From NCBI GenBank assembly GCA_050944015.1, contig JBMNQG010000036.1:1-22116 (forward strand): DNA of 22,116 bases, given 5' to 3'. A model generated the notes under the pieces. The model had not been told where the DNA came from. It ran no database searches and saw only the letters and a program-made list of their open reading frames with translations. Numbering within the stretch: the first letter of the stretch is position 1; the number at the start of each line of letters is the position of its first letter. This document shows positions 1 through 6,853 of the stretch, one piece after another. Origin of the DNA: DUOX01 sp050944015 (GTDB taxonomy: Bacteria > Bacillota > Clostridia > Oscillospirales > Oscillospiraceae). The position numbers and the translations under genes were made by a program.

Positions 1-744
1 ACGCCCCGCTCGAACCCCGCCACCTATACCGGAGTTTTCAACGATATTAGGGATCTGTTTGCCTCCACACAGGAGGCCAGAATGCGGGGTTACAGCCCAG
101 GCAGGTTCTCCTTCAATGTGCGCGGGGGGCGCTGCGAGGCATGCGCGGGAGACGGCTTGATTAAAATAGAAATGCATTTTCTCCCGGACGTTTACGTTCC
201 CTGCGAGGTGTGCAAAGGCAAGCGCTACAACAGGGAAACACTTGAGGTCAAGTACAAGGGCAAGAACATCCACGAGGTTCTGGACATGTCCGTGGAGGAG
301 GCCCTGGATTTCTTCAAGAACCTGCCGAAGATAAGGTCCCGCCTGCAGACCCTTTGGGACGTGGGGCTCGGATATATAAAGCTCGGCCAGTCTTCAACCA
401 CCCTCTCCGGCGGAGAGGCGCAGCGCATCAAGCTGGCCACCGAGCTGTCCAAGCGCTCCACGGGCTCCACCGTCTACGTTCTGGACGAGCCTACCACAGG
501 GCTGCATATGGCCGACGTGCACCGGCTCATTGAGATGCTTTCCCGCCTTGTGGACGCTGGCAACACCGTGGTGGTAATCGAGCATAACCTGGACGTCATC
601 AAGACCGCGGACTATATAATAGACCTGGGCCCCGAAGGGGGAGATATGGGCGGGTCTCTGGTTTTCGCAGGCACGCCGGAGGAATGCGCCCAATGCAAGG
701 AAAGCTTTACCGGCCAGTATCTGAAAAAACTTCTCTTTCCTTAA
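1..744 (+). CDS. uvrA: Excinuclease ABC subunit A, C-terminal part (5' end outside window)
   Basis: This is the damage-sensing ATPase of nucleotide excision repair, which loads UvrB at lesions in the cytoplasm. The reading frame is open from base 1, beginning T-P-R-S-N-P-A-T-Y, typical UvrA sequence, so the gene starts upstream of the window; about 247 residues are visible. A zinc module of the form CX2CX19CX2C (CEAC then CEVC) lies just after the start of the visible part. It is followed by the ABC signature LSGGEAQRIKLA, Walker B VYVLDEPTTGLH and the switch histidine in VVVIEHNLDVI, the order expected for the second ATPase domain. The end, after GQYLKKLL, matches the usual UvrA C-terminus, so the gene is not truncated at its 3' end. 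The next gene is 134 nt away, after a hairpin. Confidence 0.97.
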   Translation, partial: TPRSNPATYTGVFNDIRDLFASTQEARMRGYSPGRFSFNVRGGRCEACAGDGLIKIEMHFLPDVYVPCEVCKGKRYNRETLEVKYKGKNIHEVLDMSVEEALDFFKNLPKIRSRLQTLWDVGLGYIKLGQSSTTLSGGEAQRIKLATELSKRSTGSTVYVLDEPTTGLHMADVHRLIEMLSRLVDAGNTVVVIEHNLDVIKTADYIIDLGPEGGDMGGSLVFAGTPEECAQCKESFTGQYLKKLLFP

Positions 745-795
745 GACGCGGCATTCACAGAACAAACTTGCCCCCCATAAAATAAAGAGAGTCTG

Positions 796-847
796 CTGAA
801 AAGCCATGGGCGGTAGGTAAGCAGCAAGCTTCCACCGCCCTTTTCAG
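796..847 (+). terminator. Extended hairpin, possible terminator after uvrA
   Basis: Two nested arms pair: CTGAAAA (796-802) with TTTTCAG (841-847), and GGGCGGT (808-814) with ACCGCCC (834-840), with a 5-nt bulge on the left side and a 19-nt loop. The inner stem is directly followed by four T residues, so it could terminate uvrA transcription, but the T run is short and forms part of the outer stem. Confidence 0.5.
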
Positions 848-878
848 TAAATCATGGCCGGATGGGGGTTGAGCTAAG

Positions 879-1178
879 GTGATTGCCGACATTATCATAG
901 CCGCTGTCGTAGCTGCCGCGATTATTCTGCTGATGTGGCTGCTCCGGGGTGTTATGCTCACTCCGGTGAAGAAAGGGAAGAACCAGAAGCTGACCGTAAC
1001 CCTTAAGGTTACCGGCCCGTCGCCGGAACTGGAAAACACTGTGGACGGCCTTTTGTGGCTGGTGCGCAACGGCACGCTGCCTGCGGAAATCGTCATTGAA
1101 GATGCCGGGATGGACAGCGAGACCCGGCAGGCGGCGGAGCTGCTGTGCAGCCGCGGGGCCATAATAAACATACGGTAA
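879..1178 (+). CDS. Small membrane-anchored protein of unknown function
   Basis: A 99-residue protein with a GTG start. An in-frame stop lies three codons upstream, so GTG is the earliest possible start; the ribosome binding site is poor (a G-run at 864-868). Residues about 3-24 form one hydrophobic transmembrane helix, followed by a basic stretch (KKGKNQK) that would sit on the cytoplasmic side. The C-terminal half (ELENTVDGLLWLVRNG, then EIVIEDAGMDSETRQAAELL) recalls the first beta-alpha-beta unit of family 2 glycosyltransferases, where an acidic turn is followed by a helix, but the rest of a glycosyltransferase is absent. I do not recognise a characterised family; catalysis is unlikely at this size. 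It lies 66 nt upstream of recD2 on the same strand and may be co-transcribed with it. Confidence 0.72.
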   Translation: MIADIIIAAVVAAAIILLMWLLRGVMLTPVKKGKNQKLTVTLKVTGPSPELENTVDGLLWLVRNGTLPAEIVIEDAGMDSETRQAAELLCSRGAIINIR

Positions 1179-1244
1179 AGCTCCTTTTCGGGAGCCGTCG
1201 AAAACAGAAAGCTTAATACAAAAGATAACGGGAGGATGACTGCC

Positions 1245-3461
1245 ATGGCTGCCGAAAACTTATACATTGAAATATCTGGTACCGTGCTGGCCGTCATCTA
1301 CCACAACGATGAAAGCGGTTATACGGTGCTGCGCCTTGAGGACCAGGACGGTGGTAAACTCACCGTCACCGGCTGCATGCCCCTGCCGAGTCCCGGGGAG
1401 CTCCTCACCGTCAGGGGGAACTGGAGCCGCCATCCCGTGCACGGGGAGCAGTTTAAGGCCGTGTACGCGCAGCTCAGCATGCCAAAAGGCGCCGAAGCCA
1501 TTTACGAGTATCTCGCCAGCGGCGCGGTCCGCGGCATTGGACCCGCCACCGCCGCCCTGATTGTCTCGCGCTTTGGCGGGGACTCCCTTAACATTATTGA
1601 AAACCACCCGGAAAAGCTGGCGGAAATCAAGGGCATCGGCACCAAAAAGGCTGGGGAAATGTCCGAGAGCCTGCGCCGGCAGACGGGGCTGCGCCGGCTT
1701 ATGGAGTTTCTTGCCGGCTACGGGCTCATGCCCCAGTATGCCATGCGCCTGTACCGGTTTTACGGCAACGCCGCCCTGGACGTGCTGCGGGGAAACCCCT
1801 ACATATTGGCCTCTGACCACATAGGGGGCAGCTTTTCGGAGGCGGATGCGCTGGCTTTGAACCTGGGCTTTGAGGCCGATTCCCCGGAGCGTATTGCCGC
1901 CGCCGTGGTTTTTGAGCTTGTCCACAACTCCGGCAACGGCCACTGCTTCATCCCCAGGGAAAAGCTGATTGACGCCACCGCCGCCCTTATACACGTGGAT
2001 TCTCATGAGGTCAGGGAAGGGCTTGACATGCTGGCGGATGAGGGAGAAGTTGTCTGCGAGCATATTGCGGGCGTGGAGGGCTGCTACTTAAGGAGGCTTT
2101 ATGAGGCGGAAGTTTATGCCGCCCGGCGTATTGCCGAAATGGCCGGAGCGCTGTTCAAAACGGGTCCTGAAGTCTGCAGCTATATCGCCCAGATAGAAGC
2201 CGAGCAGGGCATTTCCTTCGCGCCCCAGCAGCGGCGTATTCTGCAGAACGCAGCCCGGCGCCAGGTAATGGTCATCACAGGCGGGCCGGGAACCGGCAAG
2301 ACCACCTCCATACGGGCCATACTGGCGCTGTACGACAGGATGGGGCTGACAGCATTGCTTACCGCCCCTACCGGGCGGGCGGCCAAACGCATGAGCGAGC
2401 TTACCGGGCGTGAGGCATCCACTATCCACCGCCTTCTGGAGGCTGGCTTTTCCGGCGACGGAGATGAAGTTGTCTTCAGGCGGGACGAATCAGAGCCTTT
2501 GGACTGCGACGCCGTTATTCTAGACGAATGCTCCATGGTGGATATCGAGCTTATGAGCGCCCTGCTCCGGGCGATGCCTCCTGAATGCAGGCTGGTACTG
2601 GTGGGGGACGCTGACCAGCTGCCCAGCGTGGGGCCGGGAAACGTGTTCCAGGACGTTATCCGAAGCGGGATTGTTGAAACAGTCCGTCTTACGGAAATCT
2701 TCCGCCAGCAAAAGGAGAGCCATATTGTAAGCAACGCCCACATGATAAACAGGGGGGAATACCCGAATTTGTCCCGGAACACCGGCGACTTTTTCTTTCT
2801 CCGCCGGCGGGACGGCAGCCGGGCTGTGGATACCATAGTAGAGCTGTGCAGCAGACGCCTGCCGGAAAACATGGGCATAGACCCCATGGATATACAGGTG
2901 TTGAGCCCCACCAGAAGGTACGATACTGGCACCTACAACCTAAACCGCCGCCTTCAGGAAGCGCTGAACCCACCGGATAAGGCAAAAAGAGAAAAGAAAT
3001 TTGGCGAAATTACCTTCCGCGAAGGCGATAGGGTAATGCAAATTAAAAACAACTATGATATAATGTGGAAAAAAGCTGATAATTCTGCAGTTGGCGCAGG
3101 CATATATAACGGCGACGTAGGGCAGATAGTTGCCATTGACCCTGAAGAGGGGACCATCACAGTTGACTTTGACGGCAGGCTTGCCACCTACACGTCCGAC
3201 ATGCTGCCGGAGTTAGAGCACGCCTGGGCGATGACGGTCCACAAGTCCCAGGGAAGCGAGTACCGGGCGGTAATCCTCTCAGCCTTAAAGGGGGCGCCAA
3301 TGCTTCTTAGCCGGGCCGTTCTGTATACAGCCGTAACCCGAGCGAAAGAACTCCTGATAATTGTTGGCGACGATGAGATAGTGGTTCAGATGATTGACAA
3401 CCACCGCCAGACCAGACGCTACAGCGGATTGAGAGGGAGGTTGGCGGAAATCGGAGGCTGA
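1245..3461 (+). CDS. recD2: ATP-dependent RecD-like DNA helicase RecD2
   Basis: A 5'-3' superfamily 1B DNA helicase of the RecD2 type, found in bacteria as a stand-alone repair/replication factor without RecBC. An N-terminal OB-like region (ISGTVLAVIYHNDESGYTV) is followed by helix-hairpin-helix segments (RGIGPATA, IKGIGTKKAGEM). The motor motifs follow: Walker A GGPGTGKT (about residues 346-353), motif II DECSM (about 427), motif III LVGDADQLPSVGPG, LTEIFRQQ, and the C-terminal motifs AMTVHKSQGSEY and YTAVTRAKELL. The length of 738 residues fits the family. An ATG at 1236 abuts the GGGAGG (1230-1235) with no spacer, so ATG 1245, nine bases after it, is the better start. comF begins 4 nt after the stop, indicating an operon. 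Confidence 0.96.
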   Translation: MAAENLYIEISGTVLAVIYHNDESGYTVLRLEDQDGGKLTVTGCMPLPSPGELLTVRGNWSRHPVHGEQFKAVYAQLSMPKGAEAIYEYLASGAVRGIGPATAALIVSRFGGDSLNIIENHPEKLAEIKGIGTKKAGEMSESLRRQTGLRRLMEFLAGYGLMPQYAMRLYRFYGNAALDVLRGNPYILASDHIGGSFSEADALALNLGFEADSPERIAAAVVFELVHNSGNGHCFIPREKLIDATAALIHVDSHEVREGLDMLADEGEVVCEHIAGVEGCYLRRLYEAEVYAARRIAEMAGALFKTGPEVCSYIAQIEAEQGISFAPQQRRILQNAARRQVMVITGGPGTGKTTSIRAILALYDRMGLTALLTAPTGRAAKRMSELTGREASTIHRLLEAGFSGDGDEVVFRRDESEPLDCDAVILDECSMVDIELMSALLRAMPPECRLVLVGDADQLPSVGPGNVFQDVIRSGIVETVRLTEIFRQQKESHIVSNAHMINRGEYPNLSRNTGDFFFLRRRDGSRAVDTIVELCSRRLPENMGIDPMDIQVLSPTRRYDTGTYNLNRRLQEALNPPDKAKREKKFGEITFREGDRVMQIKNNYDIMWKKADNSAVGAGIYNGDVGQIVAIDPEEGTITVDFDGRLATYTSDMLPELEHAWAMTVHKSQGSEYRAVILSALKGAPMLLSRAVLYTAVTRAKELLIIVGDDEIVVQMIDNHRQTRRYSGLRGRLAEIGG

Positions 3462-3465
3462 CTTT

Positions 3466-4119
3466 ATGGGCTTTTTCTCAGGGATAAGCAATCTGCTTTT
3501 TCCACCCCGCTGTGCCTTTTGCAGAAGGATCCTGAAACGGGGGGGATCCGGCATGTGTTCTTCCTGTGAAAAGGCCATCAGCTATACCGAGAACGGCGGC
3601 AGGCAGACGGGCGACTTCTTTACGGTCTGCGTATCGCCCCTCTATTATGAGGGTATCGTGCGGGAGTCAATACTGCGTTTCAAGTTCAAGGAGGCCACCG
3701 CCTACGCAAGCCTTTTCGGCAGGCTGATTGCGGACTGCATTAGGAAGCACCTTGCCGGATGCTACGACCTTATCTCCTGGGTGCCCTTAAGCGCAAAGCG
3801 CCTTAAAAAACGCGGATATGACCAGGCCATGCTCCTAGCCATGGCTGCGGCCCTGGAATTGGACGACGTGGCCGTTGAGACCCTTATAAAGCATATAGAC
3901 GTGCCCGCCCAGTCCGGGGTGGGCAGCAAGGAAAAACGCAAGGCAAACATTGCGGGCGCGTATCGGGTCTCAGACCCGGAGCTTGTCCAGGGCAGGCGCA
4001 TACTCCTCATTGACGACATAGTTACCAGCGGTTCCACATTGTCTGAATGTGCCCGGACTCTTCTTCAGGCCGGCGCTGCGGAAGTTGTCTGCGCCACGCT
4101 GGCCCGGGCCCGAGACTAA
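3466..4119 (+). CDS. comF: ComF family protein (phosphoribosyltransferase fold)
   Basis: ComF proteins are linked to DNA uptake in naturally competent bacteria and are widespread, often with unclear roles, elsewhere. The N-terminus has a zinc-ribbon-like CX2CX11CX2C (Cys16, 19, 31, 34) after FPPRCAFC. The C-terminus has the phosphoribosyltransferase PRPP loop LLIDDIVTSGST (about residues 180-191), in which the two aspartates bind the ribose and metal. At 217 residues it is the normal family length. Start ATG 3466 is preceded by GGAGG (3453-3457) embedded in the end of recD2, so translation is probably coupled to the helicase gene. No other competence gene is in the window, so the actual process is inferred only from the family. 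Confidence 0.94.
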   Translation: MGFFSGISNLLFPPRCAFCRRILKRGGSGMCSSCEKAISYTENGGRQTGDFFTVCVSPLYYEGIVRESILRFKFKEATAYASLFGRLIADCIRKHLAGCYDLISWVPLSAKRLKKRGYDQAMLLAMAAALELDDVAVETLIKHIDVPAQSGVGSKEKRKANIAGAYRVSDPELVQGRRILLIDDIVTSGSTLSECARTLLQAGAAEVVCATLARARD

Positions 4120-4186
4120 GTTTCGGCTTATCTGTTTATAATTTACTGACGAAAGACTGGCCAATTTTACAAATGAGGTGAAGTTA

Positions 4187-5218
4187 ATGCTCTTTTTTGA
4201 GAGAGACATAGCAATAGATCTGGGCACATCCAGCGTGCTTATGTATGTGCGGGGAAAGGGAATAAGCCTTAGGGAGCCCACTGTGGTGGCGGTGGACAAG
4301 AATACCGGCCGCCTTCTAAAGGTCGGCGAGGATGCCCAAAAGATGCTTGGCCGTACCCCCGCCAATATTGTGGCCATTCACCCCATCAGTGCCGGAGTCA
4401 TCTCGGACTACGACATGACAGCCAGAATGCTGAAGGAGTTCCTGCAGCGCATTACCTCTTTCAGCCTGTTCAAGCCCTGCGTCATAGTGGGAGTGCCCAG
4501 CAGCATAAGCGGGGTGGAGGAAAGAGCCCTCGTCGACGCCTGCATTGAGGCCGGCGCCAGAAAGGTTTACCTTCTGGAGACAGCCGTGGCAACGGCTTTG
4601 GGGGCGGGAATCGACATTTCCAAACCCGACGGACATCTTGTTATTGATATCGGCGGCGGCACAACGGAAGTTGCCGTGGTATCCCTTGGGGGCGTGGTGG
4701 AGTGCGAATCCATTAAAACGGCAGGCGGCGAGTTTGACGAGGCCATCGTCAAATACATACGCCGGAAGCACAACGTTCTCATCGGCGCCCGCACGGCCGA
4801 GGAACTCAAAATCAGCATCGGGTGCGTCTATCCCCGGGCTGAGGTGAGCTATCAGGAGGTAAAGGGGCGCTGCCTTATGACAGGACTGCCCCGGACGGTG
4901 ACCGTCAGCTCCACGGACATTATGGAGGCCTTAGAGGAGCCCGCCGAGCGGATTCTTGAGACCATTCAGATAGTGCTGGAGCGCACGCCTCCCGAACTGG
5001 TGGGCGACATCTCCGAAAACGGCATAATCATGTCCGGCGGCGGCAGCCTGATATGGGGCTTTGACAAGCTGGTGGCCGCCCGCACAGGCATTGACACCAC
5101 TGTTGTGGACGACGCCCTTGCCTGCTGCGCCTACGGTGCGGGAAAAATGCTCTCCAGGCTTAGCGAGATGCAGGAAGGCCTGATTAACCTGGCCCGCCGG
5201 AAACAAATGAAGGGCTGA
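4187..5218 (+). CDS. MreB/Mbl-family rod-shape actin homologue
   Basis: A bacterial actin that polymerises at the membrane and guides lateral cell-wall synthesis. ATP-binding elements are all present: phosphate-1 loop AIDLGTSS (Asp11-Thr14), phosphate-2 DIGGGTTEV (about 154-162) and the adenosine motif SGGGS (about 283-287). The N-terminus MLFFERDIAIDLGT resembles Mbl/MreBH, which also begin with a short amphipathic F-F segment. At 343 residues it is full length. GAGGTG at 4175-4180 sits 6 nt before ATG 4187, so this start is preferred over GTG 4178. It differs from canonical MreB in several conserved spots (LGTSSVLMYV instead of LGTANTLVYV; LLETAVATALGAG instead of the usual EPMAAAIGAG). mreC and mreD do not follow, so it is probably the Mbl-like or an accessory paralogue. 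A TATAAT at 4137-4142 in the 67-nt gap after comF may give it its own promoter. Confidence 0.92.
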   Translation: MLFFERDIAIDLGTSSVLMYVRGKGISLREPTVVAVDKNTGRLLKVGEDAQKMLGRTPANIVAIHPISAGVISDYDMTARMLKEFLQRITSFSLFKPCVIVGVPSSISGVEERALVDACIEAGARKVYLLETAVATALGAGIDISKPDGHLVIDIGGGTTEVAVVSLGGVVECESIKTAGGEFDEAIVKYIRRKHNVLIGARTAEELKISIGCVYPRAEVSYQEVKGRCLMTGLPRTVTVSSTDIMEALEEPAERILETIQIVLERTPPELVGDISENGIIMSGGGSLIWGFDKLVAARTGIDTTVVDDALACCAYGAGKMLSRLSEMQEGLINLARRKQMKG

Positions 5219-5243
5219 TAAACAGCCCCGAAGTCCCATAAAT

Positions 5244-5322
5244 AAAAAAAGATTCTTCGCCTTGCGGCTCAGAATGACACGGGCAGTCTTTCTGAGTGCG
5301 TTCCCGAAGAATCTTTTTGTTT
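5244..5322. terminator. Long bidirectional hairpin terminator, possibly a dispersed palindromic repeat
   Basis: The outer arms AAAAAGATTCTTCG (5246-5259) and CGAAGAATCTTTTT (5305-5318) pair perfectly, and an inner stem CTCAGAA (5268-5274) pairs with TTCTGAG (5290-5296). A-rich and T-rich flanks on either side give a U tract on both strands, so it can end both the mreB-like gene and the converging NTPase gene. The left half (GATTCTTCG, then CTCAGAATGACA) looks like a short repeat that I recall as scattered in many bacterial genomes; that resemblance is from memory and untested. Confidence 0.88.
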
Positions 5323-5333
5323 TGTTTATAATA

Positions 5334-5855
5334 TCAGTCAAGCGTTTTGTGAAATCTCTCCAGTAGTTCCCGGGCCAGAAGATCCCTGTTATCCTTTGTG
5401 ACCTGAATAATCTCGGTATCAGGGCGGGATGACAGTTCTTGAAGCCAGCTTTGGGCATTAAGCTGCAATACCCCTAAAACGGGCGACTGCGAATCCAAAG
5501 CCCCTCTGACAGCTTCCCGAAAACGCTGGCAGCCTGCCTCAAATTTGCCCAGCTCGTCCATAATGATGAAACGCCCGCCCGCCCGGATCAGCTCAACGCC
5601 AAATTCGTCAAAGGCGGAAGCGTCCGGCTTCGGCCTGTTGTCCTGAAACCTTACCGCCACCCGGGCGGTCTTTTTATTCAGGTCGGAAATATACAGACAC
5701 CTGTCCGGCGCCTTTCGGTCTCCGGAATACCAGGTTAGAAAGCCGCCGGACAGGCTTATAAAATCCTCCAGCACACGGCCAACAATGGTGCTTTTCCCAA
5801 CACCCTTTTGACCGGTGAGGAAGATATTCATCTTTTCAGCTTGCTTTCTATCCAT
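5334..5855 (-). CDS. THEP1-like nucleoside-triphosphatase (NTPase_1 family)
   Basis: A small cytoplasmic P-loop NTPase of the THEP1/NTPase_1 type, which hydrolyses nucleoside triphosphates in vitro; its cellular role in bacteria is not settled. Visible motifs are Walker A GQKGVGKST (residues 15-23) right at the N-terminus and Walker B RFIIMDELGKFE (Asp100, Glu101), whose MDE-G-K form is typical of the family. The 173-residue length is normal. Two starts are possible: ATG 5855, with GAGGA nine bases upstream inside the hydrolase gene, or ATG 5831, which overlaps the hydrolase stop as ATGA and starts MNIFLTG like many homologues. Either way the gene is translationally linked to the hydrolase gene upstream and ends at the shared hairpin 5246-5318. 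Confidence 0.88.
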   Translation of the reverse strand: MDRKQAEKMNIFLTGQKGVGKSTIVGRVLEDFISLSGGFLTWYSGDRKAPDRCLYISDLNKKTARVAVRFQDNRPKPDASAFDEFGVELIRAGGRFIIMDELGKFEAGCQRFREAVRGALDSQSPVLGVLQLNAQSWLQELSSRPDTEIIQVTKDNRDLLARELLERFHKTLD

Positions 5856-6763
5856 GTAAGAATATCCTCGTAGACTTCGTCGCGGTTGATTTCGTTGAGC
5901 ATTTCGTGGCGCCCTTCGGGATACATTTTCAGGGTTACGTCCGTCATGCCCGCCTTCAGGAAGTTGCGGTAGGCGCGGATTACGCCTCTGCCGTTTTCGC
6001 CTACAGGATCGGCGTCCCCGGATATGAAGAACACCGGCAAATCCTTTTTCATCCGCTTGAGGTTACGGGTCGAGCTTATGTATTTCAAACCTTCCATCAT
6101 GTCGCGGAACAGACCGGCTGTGGGCATATATCCGCAGAGAGGGTCGTTCATGTACTTTTTGACCTGGGCCTCGTCTCGGCTTAACCAGTCGAAGACGGTG
6201 CGGACATAGGTGAAGCCCTCGTTGTAATTTCCAAAAACCAGGTCGTTGAGCTTCTGGCTGCGGTATTTGGCGCCCTTCTTCTTGACTTCCGCCCTGGCTA
6301 CCATTTCTCCCGCGCGTATGACCGCTCTTCTCTGCTGACCGGTTCCGCTTAAAATCACGCCTGTAATCCCGTTGCGGTAGCGAATTATATATGTGCGCAC
6401 AAGAAAGCTTCCCATGCTGTGGCCGAAGAGGAAGTACGGAAGGTCGGGATAATCGTTGTATGTGAGTTCGCGCAGTTTGTGCATGTCTGCCACTACATAG
6501 TTCCAGCCGCCGGTTTCTCCCATGTATCCAAGCTCGTCTTTGCTGGCAGCGGTTTTGCCGTGGCCCAGGTGGTCGTTGCCTACTACCAAAAACCCCTTGT
6601 CGTTTAAGTATTTTGCAAAGTGATCGTACCTGGCGATGTGCTCGGCCATACCGTGGGAAATTTGAACTATTCCCTGGGGCGGCCCTTCAGGTTCCCAGCG
6701 GCAGGCGTAGATTTCTGTTTTGCCGTTTGTAGAGGTAAAACGAAATTCTTTAAAACCGGCCAT
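5828..6763 (-). CDS. Alpha/beta hydrolase, serine aminopeptidase S33 / monoacylglycerol lipase-like
   Basis: A 311-residue cytoplasmic esterase/lipase of the Hydrolase_4 group, which includes lysophospholipases and monoacylglycerol lipases. The catalytic triad can be read: nucleophile Ser116 in GHSMGS, acid Asp252 in SGDADPVG and His286 in PEGRHEML. The N-terminal oxyanion-hole segment ISHGMAEH and the following RYDHFAKYL are typical of monoacylglycerol-lipase-like proteins. No signal peptide is present, so it acts inside the cell; the substrate cannot be named from sequence. A GGGAGTGA stands 8 nt before ATG 6763. It is transcribed divergently from glycerol kinase (90-nt spacer), and a lipase releasing glycerol beside a glycerol kinase would make metabolic sense, though that link is inference. 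Confidence 0.92.
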   Translation of the reverse strand: MAGFKEFRFTSTNGKTEIYACRWEPEGPPQGIVQISHGMAEHIARYDHFAKYLNDKGFLVVGNDHLGHGKTAASKDELGYMGETGGWNYVVADMHKLRELTYNDYPDLPYFLFGHSMGSFLVRTYIIRYRNGITGVILSGTGQQRRAVIRAGEMVARAEVKKKGAKYRSQKLNDLVFGNYNEGFTYVRTVFDWLSRDEAQVKKYMNDPLCGYMPTAGLFRDMMEGLKYISSTRNLKRMKKDLPVFFISGDADPVGENGRGVIRAYRNFLKAGMTDVTLKMYPEGRHEMLNEINRDEVYEDILTWIESKLKR

Positions 6764-6790
6764 GGAAAAATCACTCCCTGCGTGATATTA

Positions 6791-6800
6791 TGTGTACACA
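6791..6800. promoter_or_regulatory. Perfect 10-bp palindrome in the hydrolase/glpK divergent spacer
   Basis: TGTGTACACA reads the same on both strands and sits near the middle of the only non-coding DNA between the two divergent genes. It is a candidate operator; I found no clear -35/-10 pair to place it against. Confidence 0.35.
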
Positions 6801-6853
6801 CACAATTTTATTACTATTTCTTCCAAGGGTCAATATGAAAGGAGATTTTGGTC

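Noticed and set aside
1180..1195. Small hairpin GCTCC/GGAGC after the 99-residue gene
   Set aside because: Only 5 bp and no T tract; not strong enough to call a terminator.
2180..2932. 250-codon open frame on the minus strand inside recD2
   Set aside because: It is antisense to conserved helicase motifs, has arginine/serine-rich low-information sequence and no ribosome binding site; GC-rich codons keep the frame open.
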